Source of the DNA: Excoecaria cochinchinensis
Lineage: Eukaryota > Streptophyta > Magnoliopsida > Malpighiales > Euphorbiaceae
DNA length: 64,000 nt
Assembly: GCA_947683425.1 (NCBI GenBank)
Contig: CANTUQ010000003.1
Location: forward strand, 2,232,001-2,296,000
Reading direction: 5' to 3'
The notes under the pieces are model-generated. The model made no database searches. It was not told the DNA's origin and saw only the letters and a list, made by a program, of their open reading frames with translations. The translations under genes and the position numbers were made by a program. The stretch's first letter is position 1, and every line of letters starts with the position of its first letter. Shown in pieces: positions 24,965-35,791 of the stretch.

Positions 24965-25271
24965 TGATAATACCTTATTTATTAAAGGCTCCAAAAGCCT
25001 AAAGTGAGGCCCAAAAGCCATAAAGCCTAAAGTATGGGCCAGGAATTTCAATGAGCTGACAAGGAGACGTGTCCGACTGGACGTGCCTGATTGTCGCCTA
25101 ATAACTCACTGACTATCTTTGGTCCTATCATTCATTTGCTCTGATGTTCGAATAAACCTCTCAAGTACCTCTCCTAAGTCTCTATAAATACCCCCAAAGT
25201 GAAGACCCGAACATCCAGGAGATAAGAAGTTCTCTCTCTACTACTTTCTCTTTCCACATCCATTTCTTTCT
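24965..25271 (+). repeat. Element F, 5' LTR (part shared with the 3' copy)
   Basis: It matches 63668-64000. A good TATA box TATAAATA lies at 25183-25190, followed by a short leader ending in the CT-rich TTCTCTCTCTACTAC region. The true LTR end is beyond 25271 and cannot be placed because the 3' copy leaves the window. No clear primer site was found; TTTGGTTCTTTCG near 25425 might be a decayed one. Confidence 0.75.
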
Positions 25272-25639
25272 AAATCCTTCATTGACTTAAGCTTCAGAGA
25301 GCTAATGCCCGATCCGATCGGGCTATCATCTCTTATAGGTTTTGAGTGATATCCAATCCGAGCTATCTCATGAGCAATCATATCAAGCCACGTGCAACCT
25401 CTCATTTCCACAATTCCAGGATTATAATTTGGTTCTTTCGTTAAGAGGTTTTTCATCCGACAAATATCACAACGAGACAATGTCCTCAGATGAACTAAGT
25501 GAACCTCAAAGGTTCTTTGAAACCTCAAGCATTATGGATAACATACAGTCCATCCTCACGGATTTTAGTAAAAACCTTGCATAATCCATCCAAGTGGTTT
25601 AGTAGCCTCATAGTTCAAGGGAGAAGGATGATAGGAGAA

Positions 25640-26452
25640 TGAGAGATGGAAGTCGAGAAAAAGGAATCATGATTAGAGACTCGACTTGCAATGAAAAACA
25701 TAAGGCCCATTGTCATGAGCTGGACAAGAAGAACAAAAGAAAAGAAAGGTTATTTTCCAAAAAGAACACTCCCGTTCTCACGGGTTACCCTTCCCATGCA
25801 CATGATTCTTCTCAGTACGTCCCATTTGTTAAAGAGGCCACCTTTCTCCTCTACCAAGAAATTAGAGACATGAGGTTTGTCAAAATATATGGGCAAGACA
25901 GATCCGAATGCTCACCTCTATGAGTTCTTAGCATAACTCACAATATGCTCTACTAAAAGTCGGGTATTCCGTAAGGTTTTTCCGACAACCTTGGCAGACA
26001 TGGCATTAAAATGGTTCCAGGACCTTTTTCAAGGCTCAATTACTTCTTTCGAGTAAACCAAGGAGCTTTTCATAAAAAAATGTACCTCGATCTCAGAAGA
26101 TCGATAATCCACATGGTTTAACTCAGTAACCCCATAAAAGTCTCAGAGACTACATAGAAAGGTTTCAAGCATTTCTCGGAGAAAACAAAAGCATATGACT
26201 TGAAGAGGCAATAGAAATGCTATGGATAAGTATTAAGAGCTTTCCTTTATCTGAGTCACTCAGAATCGAACCCCAATAGACATTATCGACATAATAAAAT
26301 GAGTGGAGTTATTTATTCCTTTGGACAAAACTATCCTTGCTGATAAAAGAAGGCACACTCTGGCCAAAAGGTTGCAGTTCCCACCAACTATGACTAATCG
26401 ATTGCAACCTCCACCAAGTGTATTTGATCGGCTGCAATTTTCACTCAATGTG
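25640..26452 (+). pseudogene. gag: Gag remnant of element F
   Basis: Broken plus-strand frames carry retrotransposon-gag motifs: a charged leader with KKNKRKERLF near 25730, LYEFLAQ near 25917, then LADMALKWFQDLFQGSITSFE at about 25990-26055 and ELFIKKCTSI. FDRLQF near 26430 resembles the C-terminal linker of such Gags. Numerous stops and frame changes make it nonfunctional. It ends abruptly at the CACTA terminus. Confidence 0.7.
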
Positions 26453-28508
26453 GACTACAAGAAAATTGCCTTTTAATAAAGGGTCGTTAAAAGTTGAAAT
26501 CTGGTCGTTAAAGATCTATAACGACCAGAAAATCTGGTTGGTAAAAGCCCCTTCATTAAAGGTATAGACGACCGCATATTGAATCCGGTCGTTAATGTCT
26601 TTAACGACCGCAATGTTTCCGATCGTTGAATATTAATTTTTAACGACCAAATTTTCCTTTCGCTAATTGTATTCACTTTTAACAAGAAAATTTTCGGTCA
26701 TTAAAGATACCTTTTAGTGACCGAATTTTCCCTTCGCTAATTGTATTTACTTTTAATAAGGGAATTTTCAGTCATTAAAGATATCTTTTAGCGACTATAT
26801 TTTCCTTTCGCTAATTGTATTTCATTTTCAAAGAAAAAAAATTCAATTATTAAAAATTCCTTTTAGCGACCGTATTTTCTTTTGTTAAAAGGAAATTTGA
26901 TCATTAATATTAAATTTTCAAAATAAATAAAATATTTTATTTAAATATTACCTGTACACATTATTCACACACGCATATAAATCCAAAATTATAATTAGTC
27001 TTTCCATAGATTGAAAAATACCAGTTACAAAATATGCAAAATCTCCCAACAAGTGCAATTATATATACATTTCAAAATATCCAAAATCCAACAAGTGTAA
27101 TTGTATATACACTTTAAAATATTTAAAAAATGAAAAGGCCTTGCCAAGTATCTAGCCCTCCTCTTTCACAGCAAAATCAAGTCCAGTAGTTGTTATCCTT
27201 TTTATTTCCTCTTGCAGCAACACCATCCATACATTATTTATCAAAAGAAATCAAAGATTAATGATATGCGAGTGCGATAAGGAGAGACTTATTTGAGTGT
27301 TATATAGAAGAGAAACAAAGATATAATTGTATAAATTAAAATAAATAAATAAATAAATTTGAGATATAATTTTATAAATTAAAATAAATAAGACAAGCAT
27401 ATGAGAACGTCAAAATAGCATAGTCTATTCGTGCATATTACTTTTAAAACCCAACCAAGGGAGAAAGAGAGTTTATCTAAAAAAAAAAAAACAATAGAAA
27501 ACAATTTCTTGAAGAAGGGACAATGCAATATTCAGTTATTTACAATCAAATAAAAGAATAATGCATACAACTCAAAACATAGCTTACTTATGTAATCCTA
27601 ACATCACATGAGCGATAGTGATACTATTAAACCCTTATTTGGATGATGGCTAAAGGTGGTACGGTATGGTTTAGTATTTACTAAGTGGTTTAGTATTTGA
27701 TGGTAAACTCAACGTTCACTTCTAAATTGGTAATTCATCGTGGTTCAATATATTTTATTCTTACTATTCTTATTTAACGTTTGAAACTCGTTTATATCAT
27801 AATATAAGCCTAATCTTATTTTTCTCTCTTACAAAAAATTGTTTATTTTTCATTTTTTGTGACTTCTTCCTCTTATTAAGAGATTTTGAGCCATGCCCTA
27901 TTATACTATCCTCCACAACATGCTAAGAATAAATACTATACTATATACCATATTGTACCATACTATGACACACCTCATCAAAAAAAGGTGCAAGAGGTTA
28001 TGGGAAGTCATATAAAACAGTGTCAGATTTATGATTGGTTCCATGCCCTCTTGGTTTCCCGCAAGACCATGATTAAAATATTCGGTCACTAAAATGACTC
28101 TTTAACGATCAGAAATTTCTTCATTAAAAGTGAATACAATTAGCGAAGGGAAAATTCGGTCACTAAAAGGTATGTTTAGCGACCAGAATTCCCTTCGTTT
28201 AAAGTGAATACAATTAGTGAAGGAAAATTTCGGTCGCTAAAAGGTATCTTTAACGACCGAAAATCCCTTCGTTGAAAGTGAATACAATTAGCAAAAGGAA
28301 AGTCTAGTTGCTTAAAATCACTATTCAACGACCGAAAATATTCCGTCGTTAAAGATATTAATGACCTGATTCAAATTTTGGTCATCTATACTTTTAACGA
28401 AGGGGCTTTTACTGACCAAATTTTCTAGTCATTAAAGACCTTCAACGACCGGATTTGGACTTTTAACAATCGAATTTCCCTTCATTAAAGCCTATTTTTC
28501 TTGTAGTG
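26453..28508. mobile_element. Non-autonomous CACTA-type DNA transposon
   Basis: Terminal inverted repeats are GACTACAAGAAAA on the left (first base changed from the usual C) and TTTTTCTTGTAGTG on the right. Each end has about 450 bp of subterminal repeats in mirrored orientation, built from GGTCGTTAAA / AACGACC and GCGAAGGGAAAATTC-like units, typical of CACTA elements. The AT-rich middle (27000-28080) has no transposase. The flanking triplets GTG and GAG are not a clean 3 bp target duplication. One side touches element F gag and the other E gag. Confidence 0.85.
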
Positions 28509-29640
28509 GAGGCACTTCCGGTAGTAGTTGTAAAACCACCCCCTATTATTGAGCCTACAGCTCTTGCACATGTTGAGCCTAGAAAAGTTGGGGGACATAA
28601 ACCTGAAGAGGATTTTGTAGAAGATGAGCAGAAGGAACCTGGGGTAGTGAGAGCTAAGCCTCTAAAAGAGGATGCCGCCTTGAAGAAGATAGAAGAGAGA
28701 GTTGAGGCAGTGGCCCGCTTACTATCTACCGAAAAGGGGATAAGCCCCGAGGATAGGAATTTGGATGATGAGAAGATGCTTCCTCAGAGGTTTGAAATGC
28801 CCGATCTGCCCAAAGTTTGACGGCACCTCAGATCCGTCTGCTCACATCAAGCAGTACATGCTTGTGATGAAGGGGCTATGCTTACCAAGAGGCAAAAGAT
28901 AGAATACTTTTGTTTTAGTTTGACGTTGCGCGCAGTGGATTGGTACCATAGGCTAGACAGAAGGACCAAAGAAGATTGTGATCTATTGACGGATGAGTTC
29001 CTCTGACAGTATGATTACAGCACGCGAATAGAAATGACCCTGAAAGACCTAGAACTATTACAACAGAAGTTAGGGGAATCATTCCACGAGTACTTGACTA
29101 GGTGGAGGAACCGGGTGATGGAGATGAAGAGGAAACCAGACACTCTGGATCAAATCAGATTATTCATTAAAAATGTTAGCCCATACTTGAGAGAAGCATT
29201 AAAAATGAAGGGGCTGAAAGACTGGGAGTCCCTAAAAGACATAGCCATAGAAGCTGAATGAGAATACCTGGCAAGGAAGGCCAGCAATGACAATTATACC
29301 CAAAGAAATTAAGGTAATTAGGGGGCAAGAAGGTCAGCAATGCCCAATAATGGAAATCGTACTGGGAACATAGTAGATGTAGCGGTTACCGGAATAAACC
29401 AAAGGCATTATTCTAACCTAGGCAGATCATTATCCTGGGTGCTTAAAAGGCTAATGAAAGAAGGTAATTCACAGCCAATGTCTGCTCAACCCGCCAGAAG
29501 TCAGGGATGTCCCGATCATCGAGCAGATCAGTACTGTGCCTACTATTAGCAGACGGGGCATGAGACTGATGAATGTCGAATACTGAGAAACCAAATCCAG
29601 GACCTCATTCATAGCAAACAGATTGTTGATTCGGACAATC
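28509..29640 (+). pseudogene. gag: Gag remnant of E (Tat/Ogre type)
   Basis: Charged leader KKIEERVEAVARLL to FEMPDLPKV (28680-28820), then after a frame loss KRQKIEYFCFSLTLRAVDWYHRLDRRTKEDCDLL (about 28890-28990), a stop, and EMTLKDLELLQQKLGESFHEYLTRWRNRVMEM to GLKDWESLKDIAIEAE (29030-29260). The zinc-like region ends with ETDECRILRNQIQDL near 29560-29615. It is highly similar to element D Gag, block by block. At least one frameshift and several stops are present. It begins at the CACTA terminus, so its N-terminus is missing. Confidence 0.82.
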
Positions 29641-31920
29641 GAGAGAAGAAGGCGTAAAGGGGATTTCAAAACACTAATAAAAAGTCCCAGAAGGTGGCTA
29701 CGCAGATCAAGAAGTAGGGGAGGAGAAGACTTTCTATTATATGTTCTTTTCATTTTATTGTTGAACTTTTCAATCTTCATGTATACAGTGTTGTTTACAT
29801 TAATTATATTGATGACTTTTTGCTTATGTCTCTCATGATTTCACTCTGCATGATCACAACCACAAGTCATTTACATTTGATATTAACTTAATGAATACTA
29901 CCTTATTCAATCTCGAGATCCCATTGGCATCTGATATCACTCCTGAAGGGAGGAAAGTTCTGAGAGATAATAATAAAAAAAATAAATTAAAAAAAAATGG
30001 CCTTTGCATGGACCTGGAATGACATGCTAAAAATTGACAAGGGCAATGTTGGGACAACACTGCTTCAATATGCCAACATGATGACGAGCAAAATTTCGAA
30101 AGCCATTCCTTTGCTTCCTCAAAGTCTAAGATGCATACGATGCAGTCCAATAAAGTCTAAGACGTATACGATGCAGCCCAATAAAGTCAAACTCCGAGCC
30201 TTTCCCCCCAACCATTTGAGAGTTTTTCTACAAAACCAATCAAGATTGACCTTTAACCATCTAGGACAAAGATGAGTAAGGCATGGACACTTATAGCTAA
30301 ACTTAAAAGGAGAGCTCATTACCATTACAAAAAAAGCCAAAAAAAAGAAAGAAAAAAACAGTTTTGTCATAAACCATCTGAGACTAACGTATAACTCAAT
30401 CAAAACCATTAAAGGCTACTTCAGAAATTGAGCCACCAAAGCCGACAAAAACAAGATGCAGGATTTCATATTCAAGTTCCAAATGGACAACTCACCATTT
30501 CAGCCAGTTTACACAAGGGTCAAGATGAAGCCTTTGGTGCTAAAAAAGAGGCACTGTTAGAAGAAACAGCCTTCCCGAATAACGAGGATGGAAGTAAGTT
30601 CAAAGAAACTAATAGATGCTGACAGGCTAAGCGAGGTTCCATGGCAAACGCTTAAAAAAATGGAAAAAATAATAAATGCCCCACAGATCAAAAATCGAAA
30701 AAAGATGACCTCGCTAAAATTGGGCACCCTGTCAAGTTGAAAATCGAAAAGGCATCTTGGGCAAAAATTAGGGGCAAAGAGAAAATGTTCAATCATGAAA
30801 ACCTGAGAGGGCTGATTGATAACAGGAGTTTTATGTTTTTGGGATCCATCTCAAGATTAGATAGGGTTTTATAATTTTAAGATTAATGCCAACTGATGAT
30901 CATGTGTGGTGAAATCAAACTGGAACATACTCATTTATGCCATAATATATTAATATAAATGGAGCACTTTATCTCGTATACTCAAAATTGTTTAAGTTCC
31001 AGCATAAAAAGTAGCACATTGTTTCTCTTTTCCCATACGGCCTCCACTGCTATCATCATCCTGACGTTTCAGGTGACTTACCCATCATTATCTTGAGCTA
31101 ATCATACAGGCATCTTCATGAGAAAAATTGAACTCCATACAACCGCTAAACAAAAAATAAAAAACAAAAGAAAGAAAACATAATAAAAAAGGTTGCTAGA
31201 GATAAAAACCGTAGCTGGCTCTCTAAGCAAAAGTTAGGCCAAAGGGCAGGGTGAAAACTCGAAGCAATCTATCCTACAAGCAAAAAAATAAAATGAATAA
31301 AAGCCGCTGGAGTGGGTTGGGTCTATTTCAGGCAAAAGTTAGGTACAGGGTCATGTGAAAATCCCTAAAGGGACGCATTTCTCGCAAAGAAAAGCTAGTG
31401 TGAAAATCCACAAGGGACGCACTACCTTTAATAAATGACCAACAGTACATGGAGCGATAAGGCGGCCCAAATAGTCTCCCTTCAAGCAGGTAATGCATAA
31501 TTCAGGACACGGGTTAAAGTTTTGGGGGCAAAATGCTCATTGATCGAGGGGCAAAGATGTGCACGGGTCAGTTCTCTTTGAAAAGATTATGGGTCAGAAT
31601 TCTTAAGCCAAGACCACACTCTTCTAGGTCTTTGGGGGGCATCAAACAATATGAGCGGCCAAGCTGTACCCTCAACGGACCCTTAACCACCCAGGATACG
31701 GTCTATTCATTTTTGCATGCATTTCATATCATATAATTCTTTTGCAAATATCTGCATATAACTTTTCACATACACACACAATCTTTTGTACATATTCCTG
31801 TGTACAAAACTCTATAGGAAAAGTCCAAATAAAGACCACACGCACAAAAGCAAGCCAAGGGCAACTTCAACACAACATAGGCCAACTTCAACACAACATA
31901 GGCACTCACCCGTGCTGAAC
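29641..31920 (+). other. Decayed pol scrap and 3' noncoding region of E
   Basis: Near 29890-30070 EIPLASDITPEGRKVL and FAWTWNDMLKIDKGN match the D stretch just before RT; RT to integrase is gone. 30640-30840 resembles D 49880-50090 in reverse complement. 31300-31430 holds two copies of a GTGTGAAAATCC then GGGACGCA block that match the intron of the antisense gene in D. AAAGTTTTGGGGGCAAAA near 31513-31530 looks like a polypurine tract but has no LTR after it. Confidence 0.6.
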
Positions 31921-32436
31921 AATCTCCAAGTCCTCTTAAGAGGCAAATCCTTCAAAATCCTCTTAAGAGGCAATCCTTCAAAGTCCTCTTAAGAGGCAAT
32001 CCTTCAAAGTCCTCTTAAGAGGCAATCCTTCAAAGTCCTCTTAAGAGTCAAATTTCCAAGCCCTCTTAAGAGGCAAATCCTTCAAAGTCCTCTTAAGAGG
32101 CAAATCCTTTAAAGTTCTCTTAAAAGGCAAATCTCCAAGTCCTCTTAAGAGGCAAATCCTTCAAAGTCCTCTTAAGAGCCAATCCTTCAAAGTCCTCTTA
32201 TGAGGCAAATCTCCAAGTCCTCTTAAGAGGCAAATCCTTCAAAGTCCTCTTAAGAGGTAATTCTTCTAAGTCCTCTTAAGAGGCAATTCTCCAAGTCCTC
32301 TTAAGAGACAATCCCTAGATCTTTTTAAGAGGCAATCCCTAGATCTTTTTAAGAGGCAAATCCTTCAAAATCCTCTTAAGAGGCAATCTCCACATCCTTT
32401 TCAAAGGCTGAACATCCAAAGTCCTCTTAGAGGCAC
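31921..32436 (+). repeat. 26 bp palindromic minisatellite in 3' UTR of E
   Basis: About 20 head-to-tail units of 25-27 bases, each with the perfect palindrome CCTCTTAAGAGG followed by CAAATCCTTCAAAGT or CAATCTCCAAGT. Units decay toward the right edge (TTTTTAAGAGG, TTTTCAAAGG). Tandem arrays in the 3' UTR are known for Ogre/Tat elements. Confidence 0.9.
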
Positions 32437-33737
32437 TAATCTATAAATTAGCAAAAATCCTCCAGGGGGCAACTATTCTTTAGGGAAAAACCAACCGTCC
32501 TTCAAAAGGCTTCCATCCGACATCAACTGAACAGGAATGTAATACACCAAAAAAGGTGACACTAATAAGACACCAAGAGCATAGTTTAACACATCAACAA
32601 GTCGGCATTAGTCAAACCCGCCATAACTCCATCAACACAAGAGGAAGGTAGCAGCCTCAGGTACGGGCTTGTGACGCGCGCCGGATCCCGATGCGCCGCC
32701 CTTTCGGACCACCCGCACGTGGGCGATTGGGGCAATTGCGGGTCCGTTGGCAGCTTGCGATGAATCGCAAGTGCGTCTATGTTGGGCAACAAGGAGGTAT
32801 CATGGAGTCGCCACCCAATAGAACATTGGGAAAGTTTCTCTCGCCTCGGAGAGCCTAAGACTGCGCTTGGTATCCATTTTGGGCCAGCTAGAGGGATCAT
32901 GGAAGGTGAACTTCTCACCCTAAAGAGCCTAGGATTAGCGCTAAAATCTCGTGACCCAAGAAGTATTTTGGAGGATAACCTCTAACCTCTTGAGCCCAAA
33001 GACCAGAGCTGGGTCCGGAATTTCTCATCTATTTCTACCTCAATTAGTTTATGATCAAATTTTAATGTCATTAATTCGCTCTCTCTCCACACTATGCAGT
33101 TTGATTAAAAGGCGCATTTATTCACATCTTGAAAGCGATAAATGATCAAATAGATAATGAAAGCAATAGATTACAATAATACAAGGAGCGGAATACAACT
33201 CCCTTTCGTAAATGTGCGGATCACGCATAAATCGGGGCATTGCTTATTTTGAGGACTTTGGTCCTCGCATGCATCGTTATTAAAATTGGAGATTTTTGTT
33301 TATGATGATTTTATTGGATAAAATAGGACATTGGTCCAGTTTTGTGTAAACCTCATTTTATTAAATATAAAATCATTGAGTCATTTTTATACATCAACGG
33401 GATATGAAAGGAGTACATCCATATACATAAGATAATCAATAAAAGGAATAAAACAAAAGGATTAGGAAACTAAACCGGACGAGATCCTCCAAATATGGTA
33501 GACAGCCGCTCGAGCTCAGGATTATCCGGGAGAACCAATATACACTCACAGAAAGTTAAGAGATATTAATATACATAAAATTAACATATAAGAAATCAAA
33601 GAGACTGGATAGAGATGAAAAATGATTTAAAAAGATGGAGACAGAACCCACCGACGGCCTTTCTTGGTTGACCGACGGGCATCGATTCGGTTATCCGATA
33701 TGCCCGTTTGTCACTCAAGAATGGGCGTCTGTAGGTG

Positions 33738-33781
33738 GGTGACCGACGGGCGTCGGTCATGAAGATGACCCGTCGGTCACC
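33738..33781 (-). other. Perfect 13 bp stem in the leader part of the D LTR
   Basis: The outer arms GGTGACCGACGGG and CCCGTCGGTCACC pair perfectly over an 18-base centre. A nested alternative GACCGACG-GG-CGTCGGTC is also possible. It lies about 490 bases downstream of the TATA box, so it should be in the transcript. In the right LTR (58421-58464) the outer stem is intact while the inner one has a mismatch. Confidence 0.8.
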
Positions 33782-34267
33782 TCTGTCTCCGAAAAACAGA
33801 AAGGAAAAAGAAACCTTTCAAAGTCAAAAAGCGGGTTTTTTCCCAAAAGGAGATAAGAGAGTCAAAATAAAAGAAAGTAATGACAGATATTCAAAAATTT
33901 CACAGAATAAATAAAAAATTAAATATGAGATGAAATGGAGAAAGGATCCGGAATATTTGCCCTCAGATAATCGCTTCAGGTGAGATTCTGGTGTCGGTTA
34001 GAGCCCCGCGCGTTCCACGAGAAGCAAAGATGAAAGATTAAAGAGAGAAAATGAGATATTTCACCTTCAATCCTTCAGAAAATCGATTTTGGAGTCAAAA
34101 TCTAAAGAAAACTAATTAGCTTTTAGTTCCCTTTGATTGATTTGATCCTTGATTCAATAGACTTCTTTAGAAAAAGTGTTTTTGGAAGAGAGAGAAAATG
34201 TGCTTGAAATTGGGCAGAGTTTCCCCTTCTGAAAATTTTTCCAACCCTTCTCAAATGAAAATCCGGA

Positions 34268-34517
34268 GCTTTTATAGCCAGACACGACCGACGGGCGTCG
34301 GTGTATAGAGGCGGGCGTCGGAAGAATCCTTCTGACACAAGGATTAGTCCGACAGCCCTGCCACATCCACCGACGGGCGTCGGAAGGTTGCGTGCTCCGA
34401 GAAACCAGGCGGCAATCTGACAGGGGCGGTGATTTTTCGACGGGCGTCGGAAAATACCCTGAGCCATCGGTGACTCGGAGCGACGGGCAGGCTCGACAGA
34501 CGGGCTAGCCGTCTATG
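34268..34517 (-). promoter_or_regulatory. LTR promoter of D: TATA box with palindrome array
   Basis: The minus strand has CTATAAAAGC at 34268-34277. Immediately upstream (34281-34517) are CCGACG-GG-CGTCGG palindromes, further GACGGGCGTCGG copies and a GACGG-GCTAG-CCGTC unit. The right LTR copy lies at 58951-59200. The layout suggests the palindromes are upstream promoter elements. Confidence 0.7.
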
Positions 34518-34708
34518 GAGGACAAAAAGCCCTTTGACTCGAAAAAAACCTCTGTTTTTCTCTCCTTCGGCCCAGGAATGATAAAAACCTCACTTCTCAT
34601 GGAACGCGGGGCTAAAACCTCTAAATCCAACCTACCATACAGGCTTGGACACTGATTTCATCATAGGGTAACCTCTGATCAGGACCGCTCCGGGACACGG
34701 TGCTTACA

Positions 34709-34727
34709 GTTGCCCCCAGTTTTGGGG
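34709..34727 (-). other. Polypurine tract of D
   Basis: The minus strand reads CCCCAAAACTGGGGGCAAC directly before the 3' LTR start TGTAAGC. GGGGGCAA is typical of Tat elements. Confidence 0.8.
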
Positions 34728-34902
34728 AAACTAGTGCACAAGCGCCTAGATAAGCCAAAACTCAGAGAAAGGTCAGAAAGGAAGCGTACCTGCGATGGCT
34801 TTTCACCCTCCGTGCCTTCTGCCGGGTGGACCTTGTCTCGATCCGCTCGGCGATGCAAAGATATTTCCATCGGCCTTATCTCGACCGATAGGTACTCAGG
34901 GA

Positions 34903-35344
34903 GATGCAGCACGCTCTGGCTGCAACCTCGATCCGGTGAGATGCAGCATGCTCTGGCTACAGTCTCAATCTGGTGAAGCGCTGTATGCTTAGACCATGGC
35001 TTCGATCTGGTGAGATGCAGCACTCTCTGGCTACAATCTCGATCTGGTGAAGAGCAGTGTTTCTTCAACTGCAGCTTCGATCTGTGAGATGTAGCACTCT
35101 CTGGCTACAACCTCGATCTGGTGAAGTGCGGCACTCTCTGACCACAGCTTCGATTGGTGATATGCAGCACTCTCTGGCTACAATCTCGATCTGGTGAAGT
35201 GCGGCACTCTCTGACCACAGCTTCGATTGGTGAGATGCAGCACTCTCTGGCTACAATCTCGATCTGGTGAAGAGCAGTGTTTCTTCAACTGCAGCTTCGA
35301 TCTGTGAGATGTAGCACTCTCTGGCTACAACCTCGATCTGGTGA
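34903..35344 (-). repeat. 36-37 bp minisatellite in 3' UTR of D
   Basis: Twelve units, alternating between types starting GATGCAGCACTCTCTGG and AGTGCGGCACTCTCTGACC or AGAGCAGTGTTTCTTC, each ending in a GATCTGGTGA-like tail. A six-unit block repeats at 220 bp (35051 and 35271), a higher-order period. Short ORFs here are translated repeats. It is unrelated in sequence to the E minisatellite. 35345-35791 next to it is T-rich with nothing recognised. Confidence 0.9.
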
Positions 35345-35791
35345 AGATGAGGAAACCCCACCGGGTTCCTCGTTCCGAAAGAGATCCTTTTAATCGATAT
35401 CTATGTTTGGACTAGTATTCCTCTGTACCTGTGAGATAAAAGATTTTGTTAGTTCACGTTTGAGTGGTCATCTTTTGACCTGTCTATTGATGGCGTGACC
35501 TTGCTTTATTGGCTATGCCATGTTTCATCTTTTATTCATTTTTCTTACTGAGCTGTTATCGATTATCATTTTTGTTGTTTGTTTTTGTTTTGTATATTTT
35601 TTTATATTGTCATTTTTATCGACATGTAAGTAGATATGAGAACATACACTTTCTGTGATGTGATTAAGCAATTAACAATCGAATGATCATGCAATAAGGA
35701 AGCAAAAGTTTTCCACTATAAATGTCATTTTTGTACAGTGCATATACAAAATATAAAATATACAAAAGATACAAAAATAACTCCCTGAAGA

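Larger units (their letters stand above)
32670..34708 (-). repeat. Element D, left LTR (3' LTR)
   Basis: It runs from TGTGACGCGCGCC to GGTGCTTACA. On the minus strand it carries the palindrome array and TATA box (34268-34517), and downstream of them the perfect hairpin 33738-33781. Confidence 0.94.

Noticed and set aside
31513..31530. Polypurine tract of E followed by an LTR
   Set aside because: TTTTGGGGGCAAAA looks right, but the sequence after it is not repeated elsewhere, and the E LTR begins at 59468 with its own worn tract.
31921..32436. CRISPR-like array of short repeats
   Set aside because: Repeats are contiguous 26 bp units without unique spacers and lie in a plant retrotransposon 3' UTR, so it is a minisatellite.
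34679..35068. 129-residue ORF with repeated LHLTRS/DRDCSQ-like segments
   Set aside because: It translates the D minisatellite and the LTR edge; no homology is recognised.
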